Below are positions 1 through 9,475 of a stretch of 64,000 nt of DNA, one piece after another. The position numbers and the translations under genes are program-made. Numbering within the stretch: the first letter of the stretch is position 1; every line of letters starts with the position of its first letter. The notes beneath the pieces are model-generated. The model had not been told where the DNA came from and made no database searches. It worked only from the letters and a program-made list of their open reading frames with translations. Source of the stretch: VXMF01 sp965206775 (GTDB lineage Bacteria; Acidobacteriota; Terriglobia; Bryobacterales; UBA6623); contig CBDBKU010000003.1 of assembly GCA_965206775.1 (NCBI GenBank), positions 2,108,001-2,172,000 on the forward strand, given 5' to 3'.

Positions 1-1592
1 AGGGCTGGCGCGTCGTTCACGCCGTCGCCGATCATGGCCACCTTGCGACCCTGGACCTGCAATTGCTTGATGCGGTCGAGCTTCTGCTCGGGTAGCAGTT
101 CGGCTTCGACGTGAGTGATGCCTACGACTCTCGCCATGGCGTCCGCGGCCTTGCGACGGTCCCCGGTGAGCAGGATGATGTTTGCAATCCCGAGGTCCTC
201 GATCTCGCGGACCGCGTCGCGGGCGCCCGGCTTCGGGGTGTCTCGCAGGAGGATCGCCCCCGCGAACTCGCCACCGTCCGCGACCAGAACCGGTGTCGCG
301 CCGGCCCGGTCGGCGGCAGCCAGATAGTCCTGAATTCCTTCGACGCCGTTCTCGGAGAGGAACGCCTCGTTGCCTGCTCGGACGACGCGCCCCTCGTGGA
401 CGCACTGCGCTCCCCGTCCCGGGACGATCTGGGCGTCCTGGGGCTCGCCGGCAGCAATGCCGCGTTCCCCCGCGCTGCGGACAATGACTTTCGCCAGGGG
501 ATGGTCGGACCCTGCTTCGGCTATCGCCCCCAGGGCCAGCACCTGATCCTCGCCGCGGCCGGGGGCCGCGAGAATTTCCACGATCTCGAACTCGCCCGAA
601 GTCAGAGTGCCGGTCTTGTCGAAGACGACGGTGTCGATCTCGGATGCCTTCTGCACGATCTGGCCGCCACGGGCCAGCAAGCCCCGCCGGGCCAGCCCGC
701 CGATGGCCGCGACCATAGCCGCCGGCGTCGCGAGGATCAGTGCGCACGGACATCCCACGATGAGGACCGCTACTGCGCGACGTATTCGTTCGGACGCCTC
801 GACGTCGCTGGAAAGGAAGTAGACTGCTCCCGCTGCGAGCAGGATTGCTGGCAGGAAGTACCGCGCATAGCGGTCAGCCACGCGAACTACCGGCGCAGTG
901 CGATGATCCCGCGCCTCCTCCACCAGATGGATCAGTCGGGCCAGTGTCGACTCGTCGCCGGCGTGCGTGACGCGAACATGCAGGAGCCCGTGGCCGTTGA
1001 CTGTGCCGGAGAAGACCTCGTCGCCCTCGGTCTTGTCGCTTGGCACGGATTCGCCGGTGATGGGACTCTCGTCCACCGAGGATTCGCCCCGCTCGACGAG
1101 TCCGTCGGCAGAAATCCTCTCGCCCGCGCGCACTGCGACGAGGTCACCCGGAACCAAGTCCTCTACATGGACTTCGACCTCCTCTCCGTCCCGCAGAACA
1201 CGAGCGTGATGCGGAAGCTGATCGACGAATCTGTGGATTGCCCGTTCGGTGCGGCCCGCCGCCCAAGCCTCGAGGCCCTCGCCGAGCAGCATGATGAACA
1301 TGGCTTCGGCGGCTGCCAGATACTCGCCGATAGCGAGCGCCGCGCCAGCCGCGATGACGATAGCCAGATCCGCCGAGATCTTGCGGTCGAGGAGTTCGGA
1401 GATAGCCCGGTAGAAGGTCTTGTACCCGGCGAGGACCGCAAGAAAGATGGCCGTATCGAAGCCGGCGACAGAATCGAATATTCCGAAAAGGTTGAGGAGC
1501 AGCAGGACGCCAACGACGGCGGTGAACCCTACGTATTTGACTTGCTCCCGCCGATCGCGATTGATCGCGTGATCCTCGGAGACAACATGCAC
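1..1592 (-). CDS. Heavy-metal-translocating P1B-type ATPase (partial, 3' end outside window)
   Basis: This is an inner-membrane pump that exports or imports a soft metal cation (Cu, Zn, Cd or similar) using ATP. Reading the minus strand from a GTG at 1592 gives about 530 residues, still open at the window edge. Visible in order are N-terminal hydrophobic segments, the actuator motif TGES (about residue 179), the metal-binding CPC motif of the sixth helix (about 281-283), the phosphorylation motif DKTGTLT (Asp about 325) and, near the window edge, GDGVNDAP. No N-terminal heavy-metal-associated (CxxC) domain precedes the first helices. An in-frame stop at 1671-1673 limits the start; GTG 1592 is the best available codon and has no clear ribosome site. 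It is divergent from the acyl-CoA synthetase, 86 bp apart. CPC alone does not settle which metal is moved. Confidence 0.93.
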   Translation of the reverse strand, partial: MHVVSEDHAINRDRREQVKYVGFTAVVGVLLLLNLFGIFDSVAGFDTAIFLAVLAGYKTFYRAISELLDRKISADLAIVIAAGAALAIGEYLAAAEAMFIMLLGEGLEAWAAGRTERAIHRFVDQLPHHARVLRDGEEVEVHVEDLVPGDLVAVRAGERISADGLVERGESSVDESPITGESVPSDKTEGDEVFSGTVNGHGLLHVRVTHAGDESTLARLIHLVEEARDHRTAPVVRVADRYARYFLPAILLAAGAVYFLSSDVEASERIRRAVAVLIVGCPCALILATPAAMVAAIGGLARRGLLARGGQIVQKASEIDTVVFDKTGTLTSGEFEIVEILAAPGRGEDQVLALGAIAEAGSDHPLAKVIVRSAGERGIAAGEPQDAQIVPGRGAQCVHEGRVVRAGNEAFLSENGVEGIQDYLAAADRAGATPVLVADGGEFAGAILLRDTPKPGARDAVREIEDLGIANIILLTGDRRKAADAMARVVGITHVEAELLPEQKLDRIKQLQVQGRKVAMIGDGVNDAPA

Positions 1593-1678
1593 AGGTAGAC
1601 AAAGATAGCAAAGCAGGGGAGGCTGGGGCGGGGGAGCGAGTGCGATCGTCTCGCAAGGTACAATCGCCGTTTAGCCAA

Positions 1679-3295
1679 ATGACGAGCTACGCGGCAGGTC
1701 CTACGATTCCGCTCATAGAAAAGCCTATCGGCACGGTCTTCGACGACACGGTTGCGGCGCATCCCGACAACGAAGCCGTTGTATCGGTCCATCAAGGCAT
1801 CCGCCTGACGTATCGCGAACTCGCCGATGGCGTGGAGCGCACTGCGGCCGGACTCTGGGGCTTGGGACTCCGTCCTGGAGACCGGGTGGGAATGTGGGCG
1901 TCGAGCTGCGTCGAATGGGTTTACCTGCAAGTCGCCACGGCCAAGATCGGCGCAATTCTCGTCAACGTCAACCCCGCGTACCGCGCATACGATCTGTCGT
2001 ACATCCTAGACCGCTCGGGGATGAAAGCGATTTTCCTATACGAGCGGGATGCCCGCATTGGCTACGGCGACGTCCTCGAGCAAGCCTGCCAGCAGTGCCA
2101 GCATTCGCTCGAGGCATCCGTGCTGCTCGGAACCGACCAGTGGCAAGCGATGCTGGACGGCGGTGTCCGTCCGGACCCGGGAGCGTTGGACAAGCACGAC
2201 GTCGTCAACATCCAGTACACGTCCGGGACCACCGGCAGTCCCAAAGGAGTCCTTCTAACCCACCACAACTTGCTGAACAATGCACTTCTTGTCGGGAAGG
2301 GGCTTCATTGGACCGCTGACGATAAGCTCTGCATGCCGGTGCCGCTCTATCACTGCTTCGGCTGCGTGCTCGGCTCCCTGCAGTCGCTCGTATTCGGAGC
2401 GACGCTGGTACTGCCCTCCGCGCAGTTCGATCCGGCTGCTTCGCTGCAGGCGATCCAAGACGAATGCTGCACAACGATCTACGGTGTGCCGACCATGTTC
2501 ATCGCCGAGTTGGGTCATCCCGAATTCCCCAGCTTCGAGATGACCAGCCTGCGCACCGGGATCATGGCGGGCGCCCCATGCCCGGTCGAGTTGATGAAAC
2601 GCGTCGTCAGCGAGATGCACTGCACGGAAATGACGATCGCCTACGGACAGACCGAGGCATCGCCTGTGGTCACGCAAACCATGTCCCACGACTCGCTTGA
2701 GGTCCGCACCTCGACGGCCGGCCGAGCGATGCCCTGCACCGAGGTCAAGATCGTAGATCCCCAGACCGGCGTGACCGTCGACACCGGCGCGCAGGGCGAA
2801 CTCCTGACGCGCGGCTACCTCGTGATGAAAGGGTACGACAAGGATCCGGACAATACCGCGCGGGCCGTTGACAGCGAAGGATGGCTCCATACGGGTGATT
2901 TGGCGACGATGCGCGAGGACGGGAACCTCCGAATCACGGGTCGCGCCAGGGAGATGATCATCCGGGGCGGCGAGAACATCTACCCGCGCGAGATCGAGGA
3001 GTACCTCCACCGGCACCCCAAGATTGCGGATGTCTATGTGGTGGGCGTGCCGGACGAGCGGCTTGGAGAGCGAGTGCTGACTTGGATCAAGGTCAACGAG
3101 GGCGCTGAACTGTCGGAAGAGGATGTAAAGGACTTCTGCCGCGGCCAGATCGCCCATTTCAAGATCCCCGAGTACATTCGGTTCGTCGAGGAGTTTCCGA
3201 TGACCGTGACCGGCAAGGTGCAGAAGTTCGTGATGCGGGCTCGCGAGATCGAATTGCGCGGGCTCGCCAAGGCGGCAAGCATCGAGACCGTCTGA
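1679..3295 (+). CDS. AMP-binding acyl-CoA synthetase (fatty-acid--CoA ligase family)
   Basis: This 538-residue enzyme should adenylate a carboxylic acid with ATP and transfer it to CoA. Family motifs are complete: the P-loop YTSGTTGSPKG (about residues 180-190), YGQTEAS (about 322), the GWLHTGDL motif (about 401) followed by the hinge around GRAREMIIRGGENIYP, and the C-terminal catalytic Lys in TGKVQK (about 513). The length is normal for FadD/AcsM-type ligases. I chose the ATG at 1679 over an in-frame GTG at 1640 because homology begins soon after it. The chain length of the substrate cannot be read from the sequence. It is convergent with the large cytochrome gene, whose stop lies 31 bp downstream. 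Confidence 0.93.
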   Translation: MTSYAAGPTIPLIEKPIGTVFDDTVAAHPDNEAVVSVHQGIRLTYRELADGVERTAAGLWGLGLRPGDRVGMWASSCVEWVYLQVATAKIGAILVNVNPAYRAYDLSYILDRSGMKAIFLYERDARIGYGDVLEQACQQCQHSLEASVLLGTDQWQAMLDGGVRPDPGALDKHDVVNIQYTSGTTGSPKGVLLTHHNLLNNALLVGKGLHWTADDKLCMPVPLYHCFGCVLGSLQSLVFGATLVLPSAQFDPAASLQAIQDECCTTIYGVPTMFIAELGHPEFPSFEMTSLRTGIMAGAPCPVELMKRVVSEMHCTEMTIAYGQTEASPVVTQTMSHDSLEVRTSTAGRAMPCTEVKIVDPQTGVTVDTGAQGELLTRGYLVMKGYDKDPDNTARAVDSEGWLHTGDLATMREDGNLRITGRAREMIIRGGENIYPREIEEYLHRHPKIADVYVVGVPDERLGERVLTWIKVNEGAELSEEDVKDFCRGQIAHFKIPEYIRFVEEFPMTVTGKVQKFVMRAREIELRGLAKAASIETV

Positions 3296-3326
3296 GGCGG
3301 GTTGAGTTCTGTTTGGTCGTGCGGCT

Positions 3327-6300
3327 CTAGCCGCCTTGCAGGCCTGCCTGGTCGAGCACCCACTCGCGGATCACTTGATAGCTCGGATCTTCTGCGTTGT
3401 AACGGACGCCGCCCTGGTGTCCGTCCTCCTCGCCCGACTGGATGTTGAGCGGCTTGCGCAGGAACTTGCTCTTCTCGACGTCGTGCAGGTCGACGCGCTG
3501 CTGCATGCGCCGGTAGTTGTCCAGCAGCGCCTTGGGCGGGATGTACCCGGCCGCGTCAGGGGCTTCCAGGTAAAGCGTTGGCACACGGCCCGGCACGCCG
3601 TGGCAAGAGATGCATGCCCGATTGTCCTTCGGGTCGATGCGCGTCATCTCCGTGAAGACGTAGTCGCGGAAGCGGATAATGTCGCCGATCCATTCGTCGG
3701 AGTCGCCGAGCGGGCGTATGTCCCCTGCGCGCTGTCCAGACGCTTCCTCCTGGATGAGTTCGCGCAGCCGCTTCCCGTAAACCTTGTCGTCGCTGTTGAG
3801 GATGTTCCGGATCCGCGTGCGGTACACGGGGCTTGGCTCGTGCTCGAACCAGGCCGTCAGTGCCTTGAGCACTTCCGGATGGCGGCGCAGAGCAGTCTTG
3901 TTCGCCAGGGCGATGGCCTGCTTGCGCACGTCTTCCGAGGTGTCCGGCGAGAACCACGAGGTGAACATGCCGATCAGCCGGTCCTTGGCCTCGACGATCG
4001 GGTCGATCACGTCAATGCCCAGGTCGTCCTTGGTGAACAGCGAGCCAGCGCTGTCGCCTGGCTCGAGCTTTAAGTAGTCGAGTCCGAATATGTAGTTCTT
4101 CTCCGCCTCGGGATTCGCGCCCGTCATGCGGAACGTGAGCCGGTTCGAGCCCTCTTGGAACGCGTGGACGCCGAGCGAAACCGGCCCCGGGGCAGTTAGG
4201 TCGGGGCGGTAGAAATCGATCGGATCGCCAAACGGGTCCCCGTTCAGGTCGGGCTGGACTATGCCCATTTCCCGATCGTGCAGGAATGCGGCGACGATCT
4301 CGTACGAGCCGGCCTCCGGAGCCTCCACTTCGAAGGTCAGTCGGTTGCCGGGGAGTCCCTCGCGCCACCAGAGAATCGTGTTGCGACTGGTGAGGCCGTC
4401 GGGAACCAGTTGGCGGGTGGTGCGGCCGCCAGTCAGTTCCAAGACCGCCAAGTCCTCGGCCTCGGTCGCTCCCTCGACCGCTTCCTCCAACGTCGGGCCG
4501 CCGTCCTGGTAGCGCAGCATCCACTCCGTGGAGGGCAGCCAGAACAGGGCGTCCCCGCCGACATGGTCGAATGCGGCCCGTCGATGGAGTGTTGGATTAT
4601 TTCCAAGCATCTTGCCGAGAAGCACTGCCCGCTCGCCATTGATGGTCGGCCCGTCGGCTGCCGCCGGCGCAGGCCGTCCGAGCAGGAACGGGGCGGATGC
4701 CACCGGCGGCTCTGACTTTGGCACGAGAAGCTCGAAGAACTCACGCTCGGCTTCGGCGTCGTCTTTCGGGAACACCCAGCGAACCCTCGAAAGGAACCGG
4801 ATCAGCGCGTCCGCGTCGTCACGGCGCCCTGCGCGGAGAAACGCGTCAAGCTTTGCGAGTAGGGGCCGAATTGTGCCGGTCTCGCCGTTCAGCCGCAACG
4901 CGCTCGGATTGGCCAGCGCCTTGGCCGCCGCGGCGACTTGCTCTAGGTCGTCGCTTTGCAGCAGCGCTAGGAGGTGCTCTTGCAGGGGAGGGAAGTTGAC
5001 GTTGGCAGCCCCTTGCAGGGCGATCGACCGCCAGGGGACGCGGCCCTTGTCATCGCGATCCCGGTAGACGCTGAGCAGGATGTCGCCAAGTAGCTCCGTT
5101 GCTCCGGGCGTCGAGTAGCCCAACTGGCCGGGGCCGCCATCGCCCCCTCGCTCCTCGAAATGCGTCGCCGCAACCGCGGCGAGGCGTTGCTCCAACAGGT
5201 CGCGTCGGTGCCCGGCGTCCCGGCGTGCCGAGGAGAGCATCCGATAGAGGTCGTCGAGTTCGCGGTACTGCTGGGGACGGTTGTCGGTGCCGGTCTGGTT
5301 GGCGATCTGCCCGTTCACGATCAGAAGCGATGCCGTGGAGTAGCGGAGGGCGTTCTCGACGTGTGCGTTGGTCTCCTCGCGCAGCAGGGCGCTCACCCAA
5401 GCGCTGTTGATCCGCTGCCGCAGCGGCGGGTTCCAGACCCACCAGTGCCACGCGGCCTTGAACGCGTACCCTCGGACTCCGGGGAACGGATCGCGCATGG
5501 CCTCTCGCAAGAGGTCCGCCAGAGCATTGCGGTCCACCTGCGAGCGGGGCCCGGTCAGGTCGACGCGCATAACCAGCGCCTGCAAGATCGATTGCCGGGC
5601 GCGCTCGTCGCCCCCCCGGAACCCGGCTAGCAAGGCGGGCCAGCCTTGGTCGTCGAGAAGCAGCTGGCGCAATGACCAGAAAGCCGCTTCCCTGCAAGCC
5701 TTGACCGGATCGGAGAGGCCGGAAATCAGGGCCGGAATCCCGCTGGCCGCCAGCGATCCTCCGATGCCTAGGTAACCGAAGTAGCGGACTTGCGGCATCT
5801 CGTCCCCGGTCGCATCGACCATCAAGTCGGCGAAGTCGTCTCGGGCTGTCGATTGCAGCGCCCGCACCCTCGAGAGCCGCTCCAACGGCGTCTCGCCCGC
5901 GTGTGGCTCGAAGTCGCTCCTCTCGAAGGCCGTCGCATCGCCGGGATAGAGGCGGCTCAGTGCCCGGATCACATACGCGTTGGTCACGAACCCGGTCTGG
6001 GCCGACCGATTCCAAAGGCCGTACTCGAACTGGGCCTTGAGCAGCCAGTCGACCGCCCGGCTGACCGGCGGGCTGTCGGTGCCGAACCCTGCCGCCCTGA
6101 GGCCGATGAGGGCGACCGCCGTCGGAGCGGGGTCACCCTCCTCATCGATTCGGCTCCAAGTGTCCGAGGCTTCGTCGTGGACGCCTAAGTCGAACCCCCA
6201 CGAGCCGTCGTCCTGCTGTAGCGCGAGTAGCCGACTGAGGTCGCGTCCGACTTGGCGCTCGAATTCAGGCAGCAGCTTCGCGTATCGCGTTCCCAGTTCG

Positions 6301-8069
6301 GAGTCCCCATCCAGTTCGGCGAGCTCCGTCCTGGGAAGCAAGTCGTGGAAGAACTCGATCCGGTGGCCCAGATCGTCCGACACCTTGATCTGCACATCGC
6401 CCGTCGCAACGATCTTCTCCGCTTTCTCGACGAGGCCTTCGAGGTACTTCTCCTGGCCGCTGTCGCGCCAGGCCCGCTCGAGAATTTCGGCGGCAAACTT
6501 GAAAACCACGTTGGGACCGAAGTTCGATCCCTTCCCCGCGGCGTTAATTCCTTGCGGATCGGCGGTCTGCAGCACGTAGTTTGCTGTCCGCTTTTGCTGA
6601 TAGGAGTGGAGCCTCTTGGGCTTGAAAGTGCGCTCGTGCAGCACGACGTTGCGGCCCGCTACGCGGCTGCCGGCCGGGGCGTCGCCAAGGTCGTTCGGTG
6701 CGAGCGACGTATTGACGGCAGCGTCCACGAGCTCGTTGGTCGGACGCAGACTCTCATACATCGTGTTCACGAGGCGGCGGTGGTTCTGGATCGTTCCCTC
6801 CGGCCGGTAGCCGTGGCGCATGGCGTCCGCTACGCCCCACACCCCGCTCTGCGTGTGGCAGCTCATGCAATTCTCGCCGTACAGGCTTGAACCGTCGCGG
6901 ACGCGCCGGTGAACGGCGATGTTGCGGGGACGGTGGATCAGCCAGGCATCGATCTCGGCGAGGTGGTAGTAGATCGATTGCTTCAAAGCGCGCTGCGGAG
7001 TCTCGTACGGCGCCGGATCGACGAGTCGGACCTCCAACTCGTACCCGGGCTGGTTCGCCTCGATGCGAAGGTAGTAGGTCCCGCCGGGATACACGCGGCG
7101 AGTCACGAACGTCCGGAAGTTGTCGTCCTGCTGGTGGATCCTCTCGTTGACGTCCCGTCCGTCGTAGTACGTGTACACGGGTTGCGGTCCCGGTATTGCC
7201 TCGGTGTCCGGATGAATGTACGGAACGGCGTTGTTGTTGCCGAAATCTTCCCGCTTTGCCGCCTCGCGCGGCTTCAACTCGTCCTCCGTGGGAACGCCTG
7301 GCTTGTAGACTCGGATCCTGGCACTGACGACGGGATCAGGGAGTTGCAGGTTCGCCGTGAAGAGCTTGACTCGATCGCCCCGGTACTCGAAGCGATACCA
7401 GTCGTCGGGCGACCTGCCCGAGGCGTCGTTATCGTAGTACTCGAGTTCGTCCGCTCCGCCCACGACTCGCACTACTTGGTCGCTGCTCCCTGGTGAGAAA
7501 GGTAGCAACACGGCATGCTCTGGGGTGTTGTTGGGCTCCGTTTCGAGAACGATTCCCGCGCCCTGAATGGACCGGATAGGCTGGACCTCGACGCGAATTT
7601 CGGTCTGCCCGACCGCAGGGGTTCGGGACAGGGCTCTCGCGGAGAGAGGGGCCAGGCCGGTATCCCTGTGGTACTTCGAGACAGCCCGTTCCCGGTCGAC
7701 CACCGTGCCGAGCCGCAATTCGTAGCGCCCGGCCACCGGTGCCTTGTAGAGCAGGTAGACATCCGGGTCGAGCGCGTGCAGCACTTTCGACCAGCCGTTG
7801 TCGACACCCGCGACGAGGTCGCCCCGATCCTTCGTGGCGTCGGGATCAGACATCGGCGGCCCGTTCCACCGGGCCTCGATCCGAGCGTTGTCGGGCAGCC
7901 GCCCGGGACTGACAATACCGACTTTAATCTGAACTGTCTGGCCGGACTCGAGTTCCCAGGCGCTCGACCACGCTCCGTTGAAATCCACAGTCTCCGCGAT
8001 GGCCGTGTCCGCCCAGGTCCAGCACAGGCCTAGTGCGAGGAAGACGGCCGCTCCGACCCGCAGAGACAT
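3327..8069 (-). CDS. Giant secreted HEAT-repeat protein with two c-type heme sites and a terpene-cyclase-like repeat region
   Basis: The product is a 1580-residue exported protein. From the ATG at 8069 it begins with a clean Sec signal peptide (MSLRV, hydrophobic core, cleavage near TAIA|E). Further upstream in-frame starts exist (ATG 8129, TTG 8180) but would bury the signal. In order: a beta-rich N-terminal region with a pre-peptidase C-terminal-like stretch (ETEPNN about residue 176), a heme-c motif CMSCH (about 401-405), alpha/alpha-toroid repeats resembling squalene-hopene cyclase or prenyltransferase (QQDDGSWGF about 615), HEAT-like repeats (about 770-1150), a beta-sandwich carbohydrate-binding-like region, and a second heme motif CISCH (about 1486-1490) near the C-terminus. 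It probably acts in the periplasm in electron transfer linked to polymer oxidation. That role is inference; the domain calls come from motif reading. Confidence 0.85.
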   Translation of the reverse strand: MSLRVGAAVFLALGLCWTWADTAIAETVDFNGAWSSAWELESGQTVQIKVGIVSPGRLPDNARIEARWNGPPMSDPDATKDRGDLVAGVDNGWSKVLHALDPDVYLLYKAPVAGRYELRLGTVVDRERAVSKYHRDTGLAPLSARALSRTPAVGQTEIRVEVQPIRSIQGAGIVLETEPNNTPEHAVLLPFSPGSSDQVVRVVGGADELEYYDNDASGRSPDDWYRFEYRGDRVKLFTANLQLPDPVVSARIRVYKPGVPTEDELKPREAAKREDFGNNNAVPYIHPDTEAIPGPQPVYTYYDGRDVNERIHQQDDNFRTFVTRRVYPGGTYYLRIEANQPGYELEVRLVDPAPYETPQRALKQSIYYHLAEIDAWLIHRPRNIAVHRRVRDGSSLYGENCMSCHTQSGVWGVADAMRHGYRPEGTIQNHRRLVNTMYESLRPTNELVDAAVNTSLAPNDLGDAPAGSRVAGRNVVLHERTFKPKRLHSYQQKRTANYVLQTADPQGINAAGKGSNFGPNVVFKFAAEILERAWRDSGQEKYLEGLVEKAEKIVATGDVQIKVSDDLGHRIEFFHDLLPRTELAELDGDSELGTRYAKLLPEFERQVGRDLSRLLALQQDDGSWGFDLGVHDEASDTWSRIDEEGDPAPTAVALIGLRAAGFGTDSPPVSRAVDWLLKAQFEYGLWNRSAQTGFVTNAYVIRALSRLYPGDATAFERSDFEPHAGETPLERLSRVRALQSTARDDFADLMVDATGDEMPQVRYFGYLGIGGSLAASGIPALISGLSDPVKACREAAFWSLRQLLLDDQGWPALLAGFRGGDERARQSILQALVMRVDLTGPRSQVDRNALADLLREAMRDPFPGVRGYAFKAAWHWWVWNPPLRQRINSAWVSALLREETNAHVENALRYSTASLLIVNGQIANQTGTDNRPQQYRELDDLYRMLSSARRDAGHRRDLLEQRLAAVAATHFEERGGDGGPGQLGYSTPGATELLGDILLSVYRDRDDKGRVPWRSIALQGAANVNFPPLQEHLLALLQSDDLEQVAAAAKALANPSALRLNGETGTIRPLLAKLDAFLRAGRRDDADALIRFLSRVRWVFPKDDAEAEREFFELLVPKSEPPVASAPFLLGRPAPAAADGPTINGERAVLLGKMLGNNPTLHRRAAFDHVGGDALFWLPSTEWMLRYQDGGPTLEEAVEGATEAEDLAVLELTGGRTTRQLVPDGLTSRNTILWWREGLPGNRLTFEVEAPEAGSYEIVAAFLHDREMGIVQPDLNGDPFGDPIDFYRPDLTAPGPVSLGVHAFQEGSNRLTFRMTGANPEAEKNYIFGLDYLKLEPGDSAGSLFTKDDLGIDVIDPIVEAKDRLIGMFTSWFSPDTSEDVRKQAIALANKTALRRHPEVLKALTAWFEHEPSPVYRTRIRNILNSDDKVYGKRLRELIQEEASGQRAGDIRPLGDSDEWIGDIIRFRDYVFTEMTRIDPKDNRACISCHGVPGRVPTLYLEAPDAAGYIPPKALLDNYRRMQQRVDLHDVEKSKFLRKPLNIQSGEEDGHQGGVRYNAEDPSYQVIREWVLDQAGLQGG

Positions 8070-8368
8070 TCGCTTGTGCCATCGCTCGCAAGCACGTGCG
8101 CCTTCAATGCCAATCGGCTGCGAACTCATAGACGATGTTGGTTGGGGGTGAGAATTCTGGCAGGTCATGATCTCGAGCAATCCTGCCTAAGGCGCCTGCG
8201 CCGCGTATCCGGCTCCGCCTAGAGTCGGCAGAGCGTCTGCGACCGACCGCTTCAGCAGTCCATTATAGGTGTGTCAAGGCCGTCAAGGCCATGTCGGCGG
8301 ATGCTCGAGATCACCGGGATTCCGCCGTATTTCAGCGGCCCACGTGGTCCCGGGCAGACCGCGAGACT

Positions 8369-9391
8369 TCAGGCTTGCAGCTTCGCGGCAATATCCGAGG
8401 CGATTTGGCCGCCGTGGAAGCGTCCGTTCTCGATAAAGATCTCGTTGGTGTGCATGCCTGCGACGATGACGCCGGCGAGATAGACGCCCGGCCGGTCGCT
8501 CTCGAGCGTGACGGGGTTTGTCCGCGGCTTGCGCGTCGTCTCGTCGAACACGATGCCCAAGCCGGCTAGGAATTCGAGGTCCGGCTGGTAGCCGGTCATC
8601 GCCAACACAAAGTCGTTCGGGATCTCGACCGGACCTTGCGGGGTATCGAGGTGGAGCGCTTGCGGCTCGATCCTGGTCACTTGACTGCCTAGGAATGCCC
8701 GGATCTCGCCGTTGTTGATGCGGTTCGAGATGTCCGGCATGATCCAGTACTTGATCTTGGGGCTGAGCTTGGAGTGGCGATGAATCAGCGTCACGCGGGC
8801 TCCCGACCGATAGCATTCCAGAGCGCAAATTGCCGCCGAGTTCTGACCTCCGATCACGGCCAGGTCGCAATCGTAGAACGGGTGCGGCTCGCGATAGTAG
8901 TGATGGACCTTTGGCAGGTCTTCGCCCGGCACCCCCATCTTGATGGGGATGTCGTAAAAGCCCGTGGCCAGGATCACTTTCCGCGACTGGTAGATTCGGG
9001 GCTTGCCAGTGCGATCCGTGGTGGAGACAACAAACGCGCCGTCCTCCCCTGCCACGTCGTCGACATGCTCGTACTGGTGGATGTTCAGGCGATAGTGGCT
9101 GGCAACTCGCCTGTAGTACTTCAGCGCCTCCCCACGCGTGGGCTTCTCTCGTACCGCTGTCATCGGAATGTCGCCGATTTCGAGCAGTTCGGGTGTCGTG
9201 AAGAAGGTCAGGTTCGTCGGGTACTTGTACAACGAATTGACGATACAGCCCTTTTCTATCGTCTTCGTTTGGAAACCGGCCTTCTGGACCTCTATCGCGC
9301 ACGCCAGGCCGGTGGGGCCAGCCCCTACCACGATGACGTCGACCCGTTCTTTTGCCGCGCGGGAGTGCAACTCCCAGTATATGAAGCCCAT
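8369..9391 (-). CDS. ypdA: YpdA-family FAD/NAD(P)-dependent bacillithiol disulfide reductase
   Basis: This 340-residue flavoprotein belongs to the pyridine-nucleotide disulfide oxidoreductase superfamily. The FAD-binding motif is VVGAGPTGLA (residues 21-30). Next comes the YpdA-typical stretch EKGCIVNSLYKYPTNLTFF, then the NAD(P)-binding VIGGQNSAA and a C-terminal FAD motif around GVYLAGVIVAG. Members of this family reduce oxidised bacillithiol, so the cell probably makes bacillithiol instead of glutathione; no bacillithiol biosynthesis gene is in view. The ATG at 9391 is preferred over a TTG at 9400. A short N-terminal extension (about 17 residues) precedes the first beta strand. It is divergent from the FG-GAP gene, 84 bp apart. 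Confidence 0.88.
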   Translation of the reverse strand: MGFIYWELHSRAAKERVDVIVVGAGPTGLACAIEVQKAGFQTKTIEKGCIVNSLYKYPTNLTFFTTPELLEIGDIPMTAVREKPTRGEALKYYRRVASHYRLNIHQYEHVDDVAGEDGAFVVSTTDRTGKPRIYQSRKVILATGFYDIPIKMGVPGEDLPKVHHYYREPHPFYDCDLAVIGGQNSAAICALECYRSGARVTLIHRHSKLSPKIKYWIMPDISNRINNGEIRAFLGSQVTRIEPQALHLDTPQGPVEIPNDFVLAMTGYQPDLEFLAGLGIVFDETTRKPRTNPVTLESDRPGVYLAGVIVAGMHTNEIFIENGRFHGGQIASDIAAKLQA

Positions 9392-9475
9392 GCCGGCCAA
9401 CAGTCGCAGGGCGCGCTGCTGAGGTGGGACACTGTACGTGCGCGGCAGATCGTCAGTCGCGTTCGGATTGATGCG

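Noticed and set aside
111..1598. Long open frame on the plus strand (495 codons)
   Set aside because: It lies antisense to the P-type ATPase, whose motifs (TGES, CPC, DKTGTLT) are clear on the minus strand. Its own translation is low-complexity with no family signal.
2255..3157. 300-codon minus-strand frame
   Set aside because: Antisense to the acyl-CoA synthetase with its conserved C-terminal motifs; a shadow of high GC.
3321..3346. GC-rich hairpin and palindrome at the convergent gene ends
   Set aside because: Stem of only five or six pairs, no T-run, and it overlaps coding codons of the cytochrome C-terminus. Too weak for a terminator call.
8774..9475. Upstream extension of the FG-GAP frame
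   Set aside because: It overlaps ypdA on the other strand. The signal-like start at 9476 fits the domain better.
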